From Capitulum mitella (lineage: Eukaryota > Arthropoda > Thecostraca > Pollicipedomorpha > Pollicipedidae), in the NCBI GenBank assembly GCA_030062745.1, contig CP099839.1, forward strand, positions 42,519,891-42,583,890: DNA of 64,000 bases, written 5' to 3'. Under the pieces are notes generated by a model. The model saw only the letters and a list, made by a program, of their open reading frames with translations, was not told the origin of the DNA and made no database searches. Made by a program: the position numbers and the translations under genes. Below are positions 32,401-45,100 of this stretch, piece after piece (positions within the stretch are counted from its first letter, which is position 1; every line of letters begins with the position of its first letter).

Positions 32401-35400
32401 CTGCGGCAAGGCAGCGGACACCCGCGGTCAGTCGGCCACCCACGGCCAGCCGGCCACCCACGGCCAGCCGGTCACCCACGGCCAGCCGGTCACCCACGGC
32501 CAGTCGGCCACCCACGGCCAGCCGGTCACCCACGGCCAGCCGGTCACCCACGGCCAGTCGGCCACCCACGGCCAGCCGGTCACCCACGGCAAGCCGGCCA
32601 CCCACGGCCAGTCGGCCACCCACGGCCAGCCGGTCACCCACGGCCAGCCGGCCACCCACGGCCAGTCGGCCACCCACGGCCAGCCGGTCACCCACGGCCA
32701 GTCGGCCACCCACGGCCAGCCGGTCACCCACGGCCAGTCGGCCACCCACGGCCAGCCGGTCAGCCGCGGTCAGCCGGTCACTCACGGCCAGCCGGTCAGC
32801 CGCCGTCAGCCGGTCATTCACGGCCAGTCGATCAGCCGCGGTTAGTCGGTCACCCACGGGCAGTCGGTCACCCACGGGCAGTCGGTCACCCACGGTTGGT
32901 TGGTTATTGGGGCTTAGGGGCGCACCGACTGCAGGGTCATTCGGCGCCCATCGATCACCCACGGTCAGCCGGTCAAACGCGGTCAGTTGGCCACGGCGGC
33001 GCCCACTGGACTGGCGCAGCGCCATCAAACGGGCACTCAGGTAACTGGTAACGAGTCTACTTTACCAACTCCACAATTTACGCGCATCTTGCCCTCCGAA
33101 GGCCATCATCGAATGGCACGTCGGCCTCGGACTAGACGCCAGGGTCGTGGCGCGTTATAACGATATTCGGTATTGTTGGCACATTATATGGGCCACAGAA
33201 ACTGCCGTGTCCCGTTCCCGTCCATCTCAAACTTCCCACTGTCTCACCGCTCTTGTCGTCATCTTGAACCATTACACGGTCTTTCATTCACCTCGGACGG
33301 AATCATCACACCCAAAACACGTCTGCCGGCGTCCGTGCCGGCGGTCCGGACCGGCCGCGGCCGCGATGCCCACCTTTCTCAGCGCCTTGAGCCGGTACGG
33401 GTCGAGCACGGCCACCGAGACGGAGAGCGCCTCGGGCGTGTACTTGAGCCGCTGGATGCGCACGGCGGCGCGCACGCAGTTGATGCCCAGCTTGAACATG
33501 CGCCGGCCGGAGAAGGGCCGCTCGCCCGCCTGTGGAGGGGCCGGCCCAGTCAGCGACGGGCGGACGCAGCGGCGGCCGGCCGGCCGGCGCCGGACCGACG
33601 GCTGCCGAGACCGCGCCGGCCCCGCGCGGAAACGGGGTCCAGCAAGCGAGACGACACAGACACTGGGACAAAACCTGGTGGAGTTTAACCCAGCTGCCGG
33701 CATCTCCCACTTCCCGCAAAAGCATGCCGCTGTGTTTTCCGGAACACATGAACACAATGGCCGCCCACGGTCTCGTTTTTCGCAAATAACAGTAATTACT
33801 TTCGTACTCTCAAGTAGGGATGCACCGGATATCCGGTCCGGCCGGATATCCGACCGGATACTAGAGATTATCCGGTATCCGGTATCCGGCCGGATATTTT
33901 TGTGATCCGGCCGGATACTGCCGGATTTAACCTCTCGGTGTACAATCAAGACGTTCCTCTAATGTCTGCGCCCAAAACCGTTTCAGGGGAAACGTGGCTT
34001 GTTGTGTTAGATTGTCGATGTAACTGGCAGTTCCAAGTCGATCTGGAGACCTAGGAACCAATTATTTTCTGTATTGGTCCGGGAGGGTTCGGACATATCT
34101 TGCAAGAATGGGACTCAAGTTCAACACTGTGAAACAATAGCCAGCATGCGGTCAGCAGCCCATCTTATGATTTCCTTTTTTCCAAATATTTCTTATCTTT
34201 CTCAAATTCTGACACAAACGCACTAAGGAAAAATATAAATTGTAGGCACTGGAAAATGAGACAGTATTTAAAGTCATACCGTAAGCACATTTATTATTAT
34301 TATATAGCACATTTATTACTGTATGAACATTAAACTTTGCAGAAATGTAGTCATAACCGTTGCGGTCAGTTGTTGCTTAATGGATCATCTCCATCGCCTC
34401 TCATCTGTCGGCAAAACGCACGCGCCTGGGTACGCGCACCAGCATTTTACGCGGTATCTCTAGTTCCAGAGCAGCGATCACCTGGCTCATCCAGCGCTTT
34501 AGAGCGACTTTGGACGTTACGTACCAGTCTCCCTGATACATCCTCTGCTTAATGATGCCCCAGATGTCCTCAGTAGGACACACCTGGTGCACACAGGGGG
34601 ACTGCTGTCACGCACTACATACGGCACTCTGGCCTCTTCCAGCAACTTGAGCGTTTTCTTCGCATAATGAGCGCTGGCCAAGTCTGGCCGGATCAACATG
34701 TCCCTCTCGAAACAGTACTCATCCAAATATGGGATGAGCACATCTCCTACGCACTTCTCACGGTACATGTTACCATCAACATTACCCATACCCGGGATGG
34801 GTAATGTTAATATAATATATATATAAATATATATATCTAATATATTTATATATATCATATATATATATATATTTATATTATATATATTATAATATAATAT
34901 ATAATATTATACATTATATATTATATTAATATATAATATATATTATTTATTTATTTTATTAATTTTTATTAATTATTTTATTAATTAATTAAATTAATAA
35001 TTTAATTAATATATATATATATATATATAATATATTATATATATTAATATAATATATAAATAAATACCCGGCATGATAGCCGGCTTTGTCACACCCCTGA
35101 GAGAGATGGCGGGCCACACGAAAAGATTACGGGAAACTTGCTCTCTGGCCTCAGTGGTACTTTTGCTGGACTTCTGCTGGACGTGCTCCAACAGAGTACC
35201 CAAGGTTTCCTAACATATACCTCTCGTGGTAGATGAAGTAGCTTTCGTCGTCCATGGCAATGCCCCGTTCTTTCCGATTTCATGTGATCCGCGGGACAGT
35301 TTCCGGATGCAGGTCTTTTGGGCGACCTCTTGTTTTTGGGTGACCTGGGGTGACCTCTTGCTCTTTCGTACCGAACCTTGTTTGCCACCAATATTTTTTT

Positions 35401-36101
35401 GTCACGTACGTTCTGGAGATTCCAAACCTTCCAGCCGGAACGCGTTATGACACCCGTTGTTTTTACAGCTCGAATCAGCTGTAGCTGTCTTTTAACACGC
35501 GCACTGGAATGGGGGTCTTTTTGTGCCCCCCATCTGTTCTTCTTGAATATCTCGAGAACGCATCTGAGCTGGTTGCTGTTACTTTGTGACATTTATGGCA
35601 ATTGAATAAGTCGTCGAATGGCGTAGAAGAATTGGAAATCGGCTGGAAATTTTGAAGTTCCAAGCATTTGAAGTCAGGCAAACATAACGAAAACGACGGT
35701 TGTCGCTGACAAATGGGAACTTTGTGAAAGGATTGGCGTTCTACTTAAGACTGCTGTTTGAACACAGTCAGGCGATGTCATTCGGGCATAAGTAATAGAC
35801 GTACGAAGGCCACAGCCAGGGTCAATAAGGGTTAAGGGCATCAAAGGTCAAGGTTTGTGACCTGATCCAGATTTGCTTTGCAACATGTCAGTTTGTATGA
35901 AATATGCATTCGAAGGCCCTAATAAAAACACGTTTGCGTACACTGATACGCTTACATATTCCAAGGCCAGCGAAGGTCAAGGTCGTTAAAGGCCAAGGTC
36001 AAATATCTTGTAACCTTGCTCAGATTTGTTCTGCGACATATCGATTTGTATGAAATATGCATTCAAAGACCCTAATAAAGACACGTGTGCGCACATGCAG
36101 A

Positions 36102-36167
<66 letters not shown>

Positions 36168-39100
36168 AGAAGCATTTCAGGTCAAGGTCATCAAAGGTCA
36201 AGGGCAGGTTTTTGCGACCTGGTCCAGATTTGTTTTGCAATACATCGATTTGTGTGAAATACGCATTCAAAGACCCTTCTAAAACACGTTTGGCATATTG
36301 ATACTGGCATTTATATACATACATAGCAGAGGAATATAAACGCTGGAAATGACCAGATGTACCGATGTTGGCTACCTTCACTGAAAATACGCCAAAAGAT
36401 ACATGTCGCGCCCTCATTTACTCTCAAACTGTCCCGTGTTGTTCGAAATCTGATCTGTGAAAGATGAAAAAATGACGTCACAGGTCACTGACCTAACACG
36501 ACCTCGACCCAAAATCCCCAGTCAAGACGCCAAATGAATGGAAGTTATCGTATTCCACGTTTTAACGGCCCAACAAACACCCCGTTTCGTTCGAAAAGTT
36601 GTACGGAATGGCATGTACAGGCCGATAAAGTGTCCAAAGTTGACCTTTTCCACCCTATTTGGCCTTGAAGATATCGACTCACAAGCTGTGGGCATTTTTT
36701 ACTAATTTTTTTCAGTTTCCCATATTTTTCTTTTCCATTCAGTCTTTTCGGTTTCATTATTTCAATAGAAATAGTAAATAAAAACATGTAAACATAATAT
36801 CCGGTATCCGGCCGGATATCCGGCACCCCGATCCGGCATATCCGGTATCAGCGGCCGGATCACAAAAATCCCGATCCGGTGCATCCCTACTCTCAAGACC
36901 TCGAGTGAAGAACTGCAGCGAAGGGACAGCGCTTTCTCCAGCGCGACGGGACATGGACGGCAAACGCATTGTCACATAGCGCGATTAGCTCGACAGCATG
37001 GAGGCGGAGCTTCCAGAAGCGAAGCAGTGCGTGGCGAGGCACACCGACAAGCCGGCTCATCACCAAACGTCAGTTCGCGGAGAGCTGAGCCGTGGCGCAC
37101 GTTACCGACTGCCGCTGCAGTCACGACAAGGCTAGACACTGAATCTGCGACAGAAGGACGCTGTCACGGTCCCTGCCGAATCCAAGCAGGCCGCAGCGTG
37201 TTCCGGGCCGAAACCACCCCGGCAGACACCGCACAGCGCAGCGTTCGTGAAGTGCTAGCTGCCGACGCCCGGCGCCTGGGCCGGCCCCACGGCTCGCGCG
37301 GTTCCGGCGCCGGAGAGAGGAGCCACCTTCCGCCGGCTCTCACCTGGGGCGCCAGCGGCTCCTTTATCGACTCCGGCACGGTGATGTGGAACGACGGGAA
37401 GTCCTGTCATGCACAAGACAGACGCCGGCCGGTCAACAGGGGGCGGCGCTGCGTGTTCGTTGAGTGGCAGGAGGCCGCCAGGCGTGCGGCAAGCAGGGCC
37501 AGACACAGGCCGGCGTGCTGACCGTCCCGGCACCGGGAGACCAGACAGACCGGACAGCACGGGGGGTAGCCTGCGTTTCGGTTCAGTCAACTCCACGGCA
37601 GACATGCGACTGTGAGCACCTCACAGCAACCGGTCCCGTCGTAGTGACGTGGAATGCGCGAGCTGGAGCTGAACCCGAACCCGAGTGACGAGCGAAACGA
37701 ATGCCATTAGGCCAGGAGTCGCGTGTCCACAAAACTATGTTCTTCTTTCGTAGTTTTAATTCCCCTTAAAAGAAGCGTTAACATCAAGGATGGGCTTTGC
37801 CATTTAGGGTGGGTTTTGCCAAAGCGTTGACAAGACACCCCAGAGGTTGGTCTTTTCAATCCGTTTTGTGGGATCGACCGAAGAAGGTCCTGCAGCGAAG
37901 GAGCTTGGACACTGCAGAAATTAATCGTCCATCCCGACACAATAGTGGCAAAGCAGATTTAAGGACAAGACAGACAGACGTGGTTTGAGTGAGCAAACCA
38001 CTCTTTCACCTTCTCCCCCCCCCCCGTTTCGTCGGACTTTGAACTGCGTGACTGGTCTCCCCAACAACGCCACGCTACGGCCCACAGGCTAGCTAGACAC
38101 ACTGGGAGGAGTCAGCTACGATCAAGCAAAGCCCAGCTACGCAAACCCTCAGCACACAGCAGCTACACAAAACGTACTGAAATCATGACGTTCCGTGACG
38201 GTTATACACTAGCTACGACGCCACGTTCACTAGCAAGGCACTGTTCGAAGAGAACATCAAGTAAAACGAATTCGGTGTGTAAGGATACACGCCTCATGAG
38301 ATATCACGGTTGATGAAGTTCACCCCAGTCATGACGTCAGTAAGGTCAAAACTTACATTAACAAAATTCACGAGCGTGGTAGTCAGAAACCGCTTTAAGA
38401 TTCACTTTCCATGGCTACCACATAATTTGACAGAACAGTTACTACATCAATGTATACCGGCGATATAGGTTATCAGAGTATGGATGACTTCAGACATTTT
38501 GTCCACATGTATGGCTATGGTTCTGAGCAGGACGCATTTTACGAAGACGCTGGCATCCTACAAAGCGTATGCTGCACATTTTCAGCAACAGGCGGGGCTT
38601 TACGTTTGCCTTTGTCTTTACATCTGCACTGCATTTGCCCTGCTTTTGGGGCGTTGTATGCCTCTCACACCAACGTTCCCCTTCACCTGCGCCAGAGGCA
38701 ACCTGCCACCCAGCCCACCACCGCCCGGCCTCCCGAGCCACACACCAGTCGGCTGCACTAAGGCCGCCACACCACTCCCGCCACCAAGCGTCAGCAGTCT
38801 GTGCAGGACGGCGGGCCATGCGGCGGCCCGGCGCCGACCACCCACCGTCACGCGGTGGAAGAAGGGATGGCTGAGCGCCTCCCGGACAGTGATGCGCCGC
38901 GCCGGGTCCACGGTCAGCAGGCGGCTGATCAGGTCCTTGGGCGCGTCTGGCGGCGCACAGGGGGGCCGTCAGGCAGCGATGCGGCACGGTCGGACGGCGC
39001 TGCGGCACTGTCAGACGGAACTGCGGACCGTCCCGTGGGGCTCCGGCACTGTCGGACGGAGCTCTGATACCGACAGACGGAGCTGTGATACTGACAGACG

Positions 39101-42100
39101 GGCTCAGGACTGTCAGACAGAGCTGTGATAATGACAGGACGGAGCCGCGACAGTCAGATGGAGCTGTGATACTGGCAGACGGCGCTGTGGCACTCACAGA
39201 TGGAGCTGCACGCAGTCATCGGCTAAACTGCGCACAGACGACGTCCACAACACAGCACCGCCTGCAACTTCCAGTGGAGAGCACGCATGACCTTCAAAGG
39301 AACGCGTTTTTCTTCACTGGAGGGATCTATCGAAAGCAAAAGCAATGGCATAGCGTCCAACACAAATGGGGGAATTCCTGCTCTTAAATCACCTGTAACG
39401 TCATCCCACTCGGGCGAGCCGAACGTGAACTTGCCCTCCATGATGTTACGCAGCATCACCATCTGCTTCCTGTGCCAGAACGGCGGGCAGCCGACCAGCC
39501 TGCGGAGGGGCGGAGCGGCGCTGACTGACTGGCGTCGTCCGCGGCAGAACTGACCGCCAGACCGGCGCCCAGTCCCGACCGACTGAGGCCTCCGCTGAGG
39601 AGCCTCCCCGGACGCCCGGCACACGCTCCCCACTTACGCCCGACGTGGCATCACCACACCCATACTTCAAGGCATAACGTCAACAAAGCGGATCTAGCTA
39701 CCGTTACAGTTCACATTCAAAACACTGGGTGCTCCTCATTTTCGCAACAACATCGACTGATCGAAGATAATCACAACGGCGTACAAGACAAATGGCGTTA
39801 CAGTGAACTATGTTTTCAGAAACGCAAGTACATGAACAGAGCAGACTGGAATAAGTGAAAGGAAATGAGGAATGCCGGGCAGACAGAGGATACGAGGAGA
39901 AGAGACAGGAAGCCGAGACAAAAGGAGTGGGACGGGCAAAATAAAGGGAGAGTGACAATGGACGTGAGCACTATCGAGAATATACTTACAATGTGTACAT
40001 TACAACTCCGCACGCCCACCTGCAAAACAGACATCATGTCATTCAACATTTCAAAAAACAAACGCATAACGCAACCAGTGACGAGTCCGGTGACACCGAC
40101 CAAACCGCAAGTTATGTACATTCCATCGGCAATCCAAATATACATATATACACGAGTAGGTAAGCATTCCGTCCAGGACACAATGCCGCCCTGAGCTCAT
40201 CCCTTAGTGCAGCACTGTCACCGTCATCATTACGAGCATGCGCCACTACAGACCAGTCAGCCCGTGTGCAGGGTGGCGCTGGAGCGGGGCCGCGCGGCCG
40301 GCCTCGGCAGCACTCACAGGTCGACGGGCTGGCCGTAGCCGGGGACGTCCTCGTACAGTCCGGCTCGGATTAGCTCCGGCGCCATGTAGCCCGGCGTGCC
40401 CAGGATATCTGAGCAGAGCACAGCGAGCTCTACCGCAGCGGCCGCCACACGCCGCCGCGCCCATGCAGACTAGGCGCCGCCGTCGCCGATCCGCGCCCCG
40501 GACGGGCTCACCCGGCCGGGAGCAGTGACGCCCTGAGGTCGGGGACTGTTCCCGGACCGCGAAACCAACGGGGATGGCGAAACCCACGGAGATCCTCCCC
40601 CCACCTCTTCCCAAGTCTTCCGCCACGGCAGCCACGGGCAGGTGGATGGATTCTGATGCGCTCCGGCTTCAGATTGTCGCCAGGGGCTCATGAAGTCCGC
40701 AACTGGTCATGGACATCGAGAGAAGTCCTATTTAAATTATTTGACAGGGTGAGCCCACAGTCTCGAGAATACCTCCTCCCGTTATATCCTCGCTCAGACG
40801 CTAGCTCCAGTGAGAACCCAGCAAGTATGATCCATGATTATCCCCAGTAAAGTCCAGATTTCATTACTTAATATTCGTCAAAACATGGACATTAAAAACA
40901 GATACGACTGAGTAAAACCCCGTCCGCAACAAGTGACTCCTCTTCTTACCCAAAGATCCGGAGGTGTGGGAGCCCGTGTCCCATCGATCCCGGCTGAATT
41001 TCAGCTCCGGCGTGCGGGTCAGGGACACGGACCAGCGACAGTCAACCAAACTAATGCCAACAACAGACACCACTGGAGCGCCAGAAGTGCACAGACTTGC
41101 AAAAACGACTAGCAGGCACTGGCGCCAATCGGCGGCCGGCGCCGCAAGCCAGGCAGCAGCCGTTACGCAAACGGAACGCCGTCGACACGAGCAGTCTGGT
41201 CGCCTACGTCTCCGACTGTGCACAGCGCCGGCCGCCAGCCTGCGGGCCAAAATGTGGTGGCGACACCGCGTCACACAGGCAGCAGCCGACGGCCGGGCCG
41301 GGCCGGCGCGGCGGCCGACCACTCACGTGTCCACCTCGAACCGGTACCCGGGCGCCGTCTCGACCATGTTGGCCTTCAGCAGCTCCGGAGCCAGGTAGCC
41401 GGGCGTGCCGACCAGATCTGCGCCAGACGCCGCCGCCGCGCCGCTCAGTGCACCGGCGCCGGCCGCCAGTCGAGCTCAACGCACCTCCCCGCGGCCCCTC
41501 CCGACCGGTCCGCGGCAGTCTACGGCCCCTGGTCTGCGCCGGGGTGCCACGGGAACCGCCACCCCCACGCCGGGACACGTGTTCACCGCCCGTCAAGAAG
41601 GACGTCGGTTCACCACGTTTGGCCAAAACGCAACGTTGGCGTACCCGCCGCCCAGACCCGCACTGTAAATTAGGGTCCTGTCCCCAGTCCAAAGGGCGGG
41701 CGCCAGCGGTTCGCCCAGGTCCTCACCGAGACATCGGCACAGACATTAGTCGTCAGCCGGCCAGCGCACAGCGTGAACGTCCCACACACAATGGCTCCAT
41801 CCGTTCCGTTGTTCCAACGGCCGGCACGCGGCACCAAGTGAAGCCGTTAGACACGCTCAGCGCCAGGGTTGATCCCTCTATCCGCCGCCAGGATGGGCCC
41901 CACACCAATGAGGACATTACACTGCTTCGGGATTGCCCGGGCATTCACAGCAGCTGTCGCACTATCATCGACCGTTCGTTCACAGCTTAAAACGCACAAT
42001 TACGGGGAAATCCTACATGACTGTCACCACCAAGGCGTGGTAGTTTGCCAGACAGCGCCTTTCCCTCTCCAATAAACGTGGTCTCAACACTCAAATATCA

Positions 42101-45100
42101 GTCGAACCGCTCCTGTTCCAACCAAACCACGCGGCAGCTATTAAACTGTGCACTGCCGTAGCGAAGCGGAATTCCACGGACGCTAATACGTGCCCTGGTC
42201 GGAATGGGCGTCAACCTCGACGAACCCCACAGTCCCAGGGGACCAGCGAATACCTCGGGGCGCAGACGACGGTGCGGACCGCAGAAGGTAACGGCAGAAT
42301 GGAGCACAGCGGGCCGGGGAACACGCGCAGTCCCGCACGTCTCACCGTAGAGCTCCTCGCCCGGTCGCAGAATGCGGGCAAAGCCAAAGTCGGTCAGCTT
42401 GATGTCCAAGTTGTCGTCCAAGAGAATGTTTTCCGGCTTGACGTCCCGGTGGACTACAGACTTCTCGTGAACAAACAGCAGGGCCTCCAGCAGCTGCTTC
42501 ATGATATGTCTGGGAATCGACCCAACAGCATCGTCACCGATTGCTGCGGCAGCTGCATCATCTTCCCACGACAAACATCGTCAGTTCCATTTTAAATATC
42601 GGCTGGCAGCAGTTTTAAGCGAAGACATGCCATGAGCATCGTGTTTAAACAAGCAACAATCTGTACAATAGACCAAGACAAGCATGGATGTCAGATATGC
42701 CACAACGATGATTTACACGAACGAAAATGTTAAGCAGCAGAATTCGTAAAAACGATTTCAACTCTTTCCTTCTTGTACCACCAAGTAAATGTTAACATGG
42801 ACTGAAAAATGAACAATATATTATGCATCTTCTTTCACACTCACTTGGTTTTTTTCTCGGACAACGTCACCACAGTCGTGAGGTAGTCGAATAACTCCCC
42901 TTGTCGCAGAAGCTCAAACACTAGGAAAATGTGCGTCTCGGACTCAAATACATCGTGCAGCTCAACTGAAAAAGAGCAAACCCAATAAATGGGGTGGGCT
43001 GCTTCTGCTGAGCAGAAAAACGCCCTGTCGCTTCAATGAGCACAGCTTCTCGACTTACCACATGCACTGCAGGGAACGGCAGAAATCTGTTCACCCTCTT
43101 ACGTTTTCACAGACCCCTTTCGCGGTAACAGCATAAGACAGCCGAAGTTCCGTCTCTTTCTTCAGATCTATTGACCCGATTTAAGCCAAACTTTGAGGTT
43201 CGTCTACAGAGTTGATGTATTCACTCCCAAGCACAAGTGACCTACGTCAGATGAATCGAGGTCAAGAGAGAGAGCAGGGAGGAGGTACTGGAAATGCAGC
43301 ACTTTGCAAATGGGGCGAATGGAAATTTGACAGGGCATCTGAATGTATAAGTGCAGATGGCCTCAAGCACAGGCAAGCTAGGTCTGGTCAAATGATGTCA
43401 TACAAAACCAACCAGTGAATAAACAGCACTCTGTCTTGTTCACCAGATCCACCCAAATGTCCTCAATGAGATTTTGTGCAGATACATTTTGTTGACCTCG
43501 GGCCACCTAGATAACCTTCGTACGTCGCCTGACTCATTACGATGCTGGTTTATGCCGGCTCGTAGCAACCCAAGAGTTTGCGTTGCGCTCCACTTTGATA
43601 AAACGCGGCATATCCAGGTACTGGCCAAGGGTGACCTCGATCGACCAGACCGGAGCCAGTTTGTCTTGTGTAGGTGCATCACACGGACTGCACTGGCATC
43701 AAACTCAGTTCCAATGGGTTTCGCAGACTTGGAGAAAGAAAAGGCTGCTGCGAATTCCACGTACAACATGAACTAACTTGACCTGAGCCATTTAGCATCT
43801 GAAGGTTATAAGATATCACGCATGACATCACCCCACAAAACTGCGCTGCAGCTGGTTGAGTACATCGAGACATCGAAGAGGGAGAGAAAAATATTTCCGT
43901 ACCAATCTGCTCAGAACGCCGCCAAAGCGTGTTGGGCTTCCCTCATTCGAGGGGGTCTCGAGACTCTCCTCAGGTTTACCAGGCGCAGCGCAAAAACAAA
44001 GAGAGCTAGAAACATGAAATTTCCAACAGCTGTTGGTACATCAGTTAAACATCATGTGACAAAATTTGAAAAGCAGGTCGCGTCAGGTCAATGGACTATT
44101 TGACCTCTAGGGAATGCATGTCAAATGAACTCAGTCATATCAGTGATTGTCAGAAAGAGACAATGACAAATGGAAAACGCTACTAGAATCCCAACTAATT
44201 CTCTACAAAATGCACATTCTCGATTTTTGTTGGAACATGTCCCACTTGGCCTGCAGTCAACCGCACTGAGATGCTGTTTTTGTTTTTGTTTTTTTTGTTG
44301 CCAGAAACTACCCTGCACAAAGGACTTCTTTGGGTAAGAAAAGGGGTACAGATCGTCTGATACGTCTTTTGAAAGACGCAACATACCGTTTGTGAGGTGC
44401 CAGTGATCTGAGGTCTGGTCAGCTGGTTGCAAAATCGAATATAAAACACACTGAGTATAAGACGCATTTGTCATTCACTTCTGGTGAGGCACGATAGCTA
44501 TACATTTCAGTTTCCCCTGAAGAAGTTTTGAAATGCCATGACATAATGTGACCTGACATGACATGTGACCTGATATTTCAAGTCACATGTCACTTGGGAT
44601 GTCATAAAATTGCAGGGAATGTTTTAAAATAACATCTACAGGTGGTTCCATACGTTCATGTTTAGTCCTTTCTGAGAGACAAATGATTGTCCATCCGGCC
44701 CAGGATGACCCCAAATGACTTCTGACCGTGACAGCGCTTGTCTTAGTCACGTCAGCAGTGTGGCTAAATTCAGTCAGTTAGGTTTCAAGGATGTATACTG
44801 AAATTCATGCTGTCAGACTTGTTCCTGCCATGGCTCTGAATCGCTGCCGCTGGTTATTGGCCGCCTCTCCACTGACCTTTGCACCCTTCGCGCATCCAGA
44901 CCTGCACGTCCGACTTGTATTGCCTGTGGCAGTTAGACACAGCCTGGCAATGACCTCTGTTCAGTGCTCATTGGTTGATCTCAGATAAGGGGAGGAGCAA
45001 TACAGCTGCCAGGAAGCCTAACAGCAGAGCGATCCAGTAGCATGAATCAATATCTACATCCTTGACACCCAACTGGCTGAATTAGGCCACCCTGCACGTC

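Larger units (their letters stand above)
33815..36889. mobile_element. hAT-like DNA transposon (3,075 bp) with nested elements, in a PHKG intron
   Basis: The ends are a perfect inverted repeat, TAGGGATGCACCGG on the left and CCGGTGCATCCCTA on the right, flanked by the 8-bp duplication CTCTCAAG. Sub-terminal regions at both ends carry repeated ATCCGGNATCCGG words and a tttttgtgatccggccgg / ccggatcacaaaaat pair. An 8-bp duplication with a YAGGG-type end is characteristic of hAT elements. No hAT transposase was recognised inside; the interior holds a broken Tc1/mariner-type gene and another repeat. It lies in the intron between PHKG exons 9 and 10, so splicing must remove it. Confidence 0.88.

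Noticed and set aside
32245-33051. Long overlapping open frames ([12 protein letters not shown], [12 protein letters not shown] and [16 protein letters not shown]) on both strands
   Set aside because: They are produced by an 18-bp minisatellite whose period keeps several frames open at once; it lies in a PHKG intron.
36026-36417. [18 protein letters not shown] frames on both strands
   Set aside because: Translation of a (TA)n run in repeat A; the same happens at 55.4 kb.
33815-36889. A hAT transposase gene inside the hAT-like element
   Set aside because: I could not recognise any hAT catalytic or dimerisation motif; the only transposase signal is Tc1/mariner-type on the minus strand.
43440-44103. 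Adjacent 90-110-residue frames in PHKG intron 2
   Set aside because: No domain, no splice-consistent structure, and frames on both strands are equally long.
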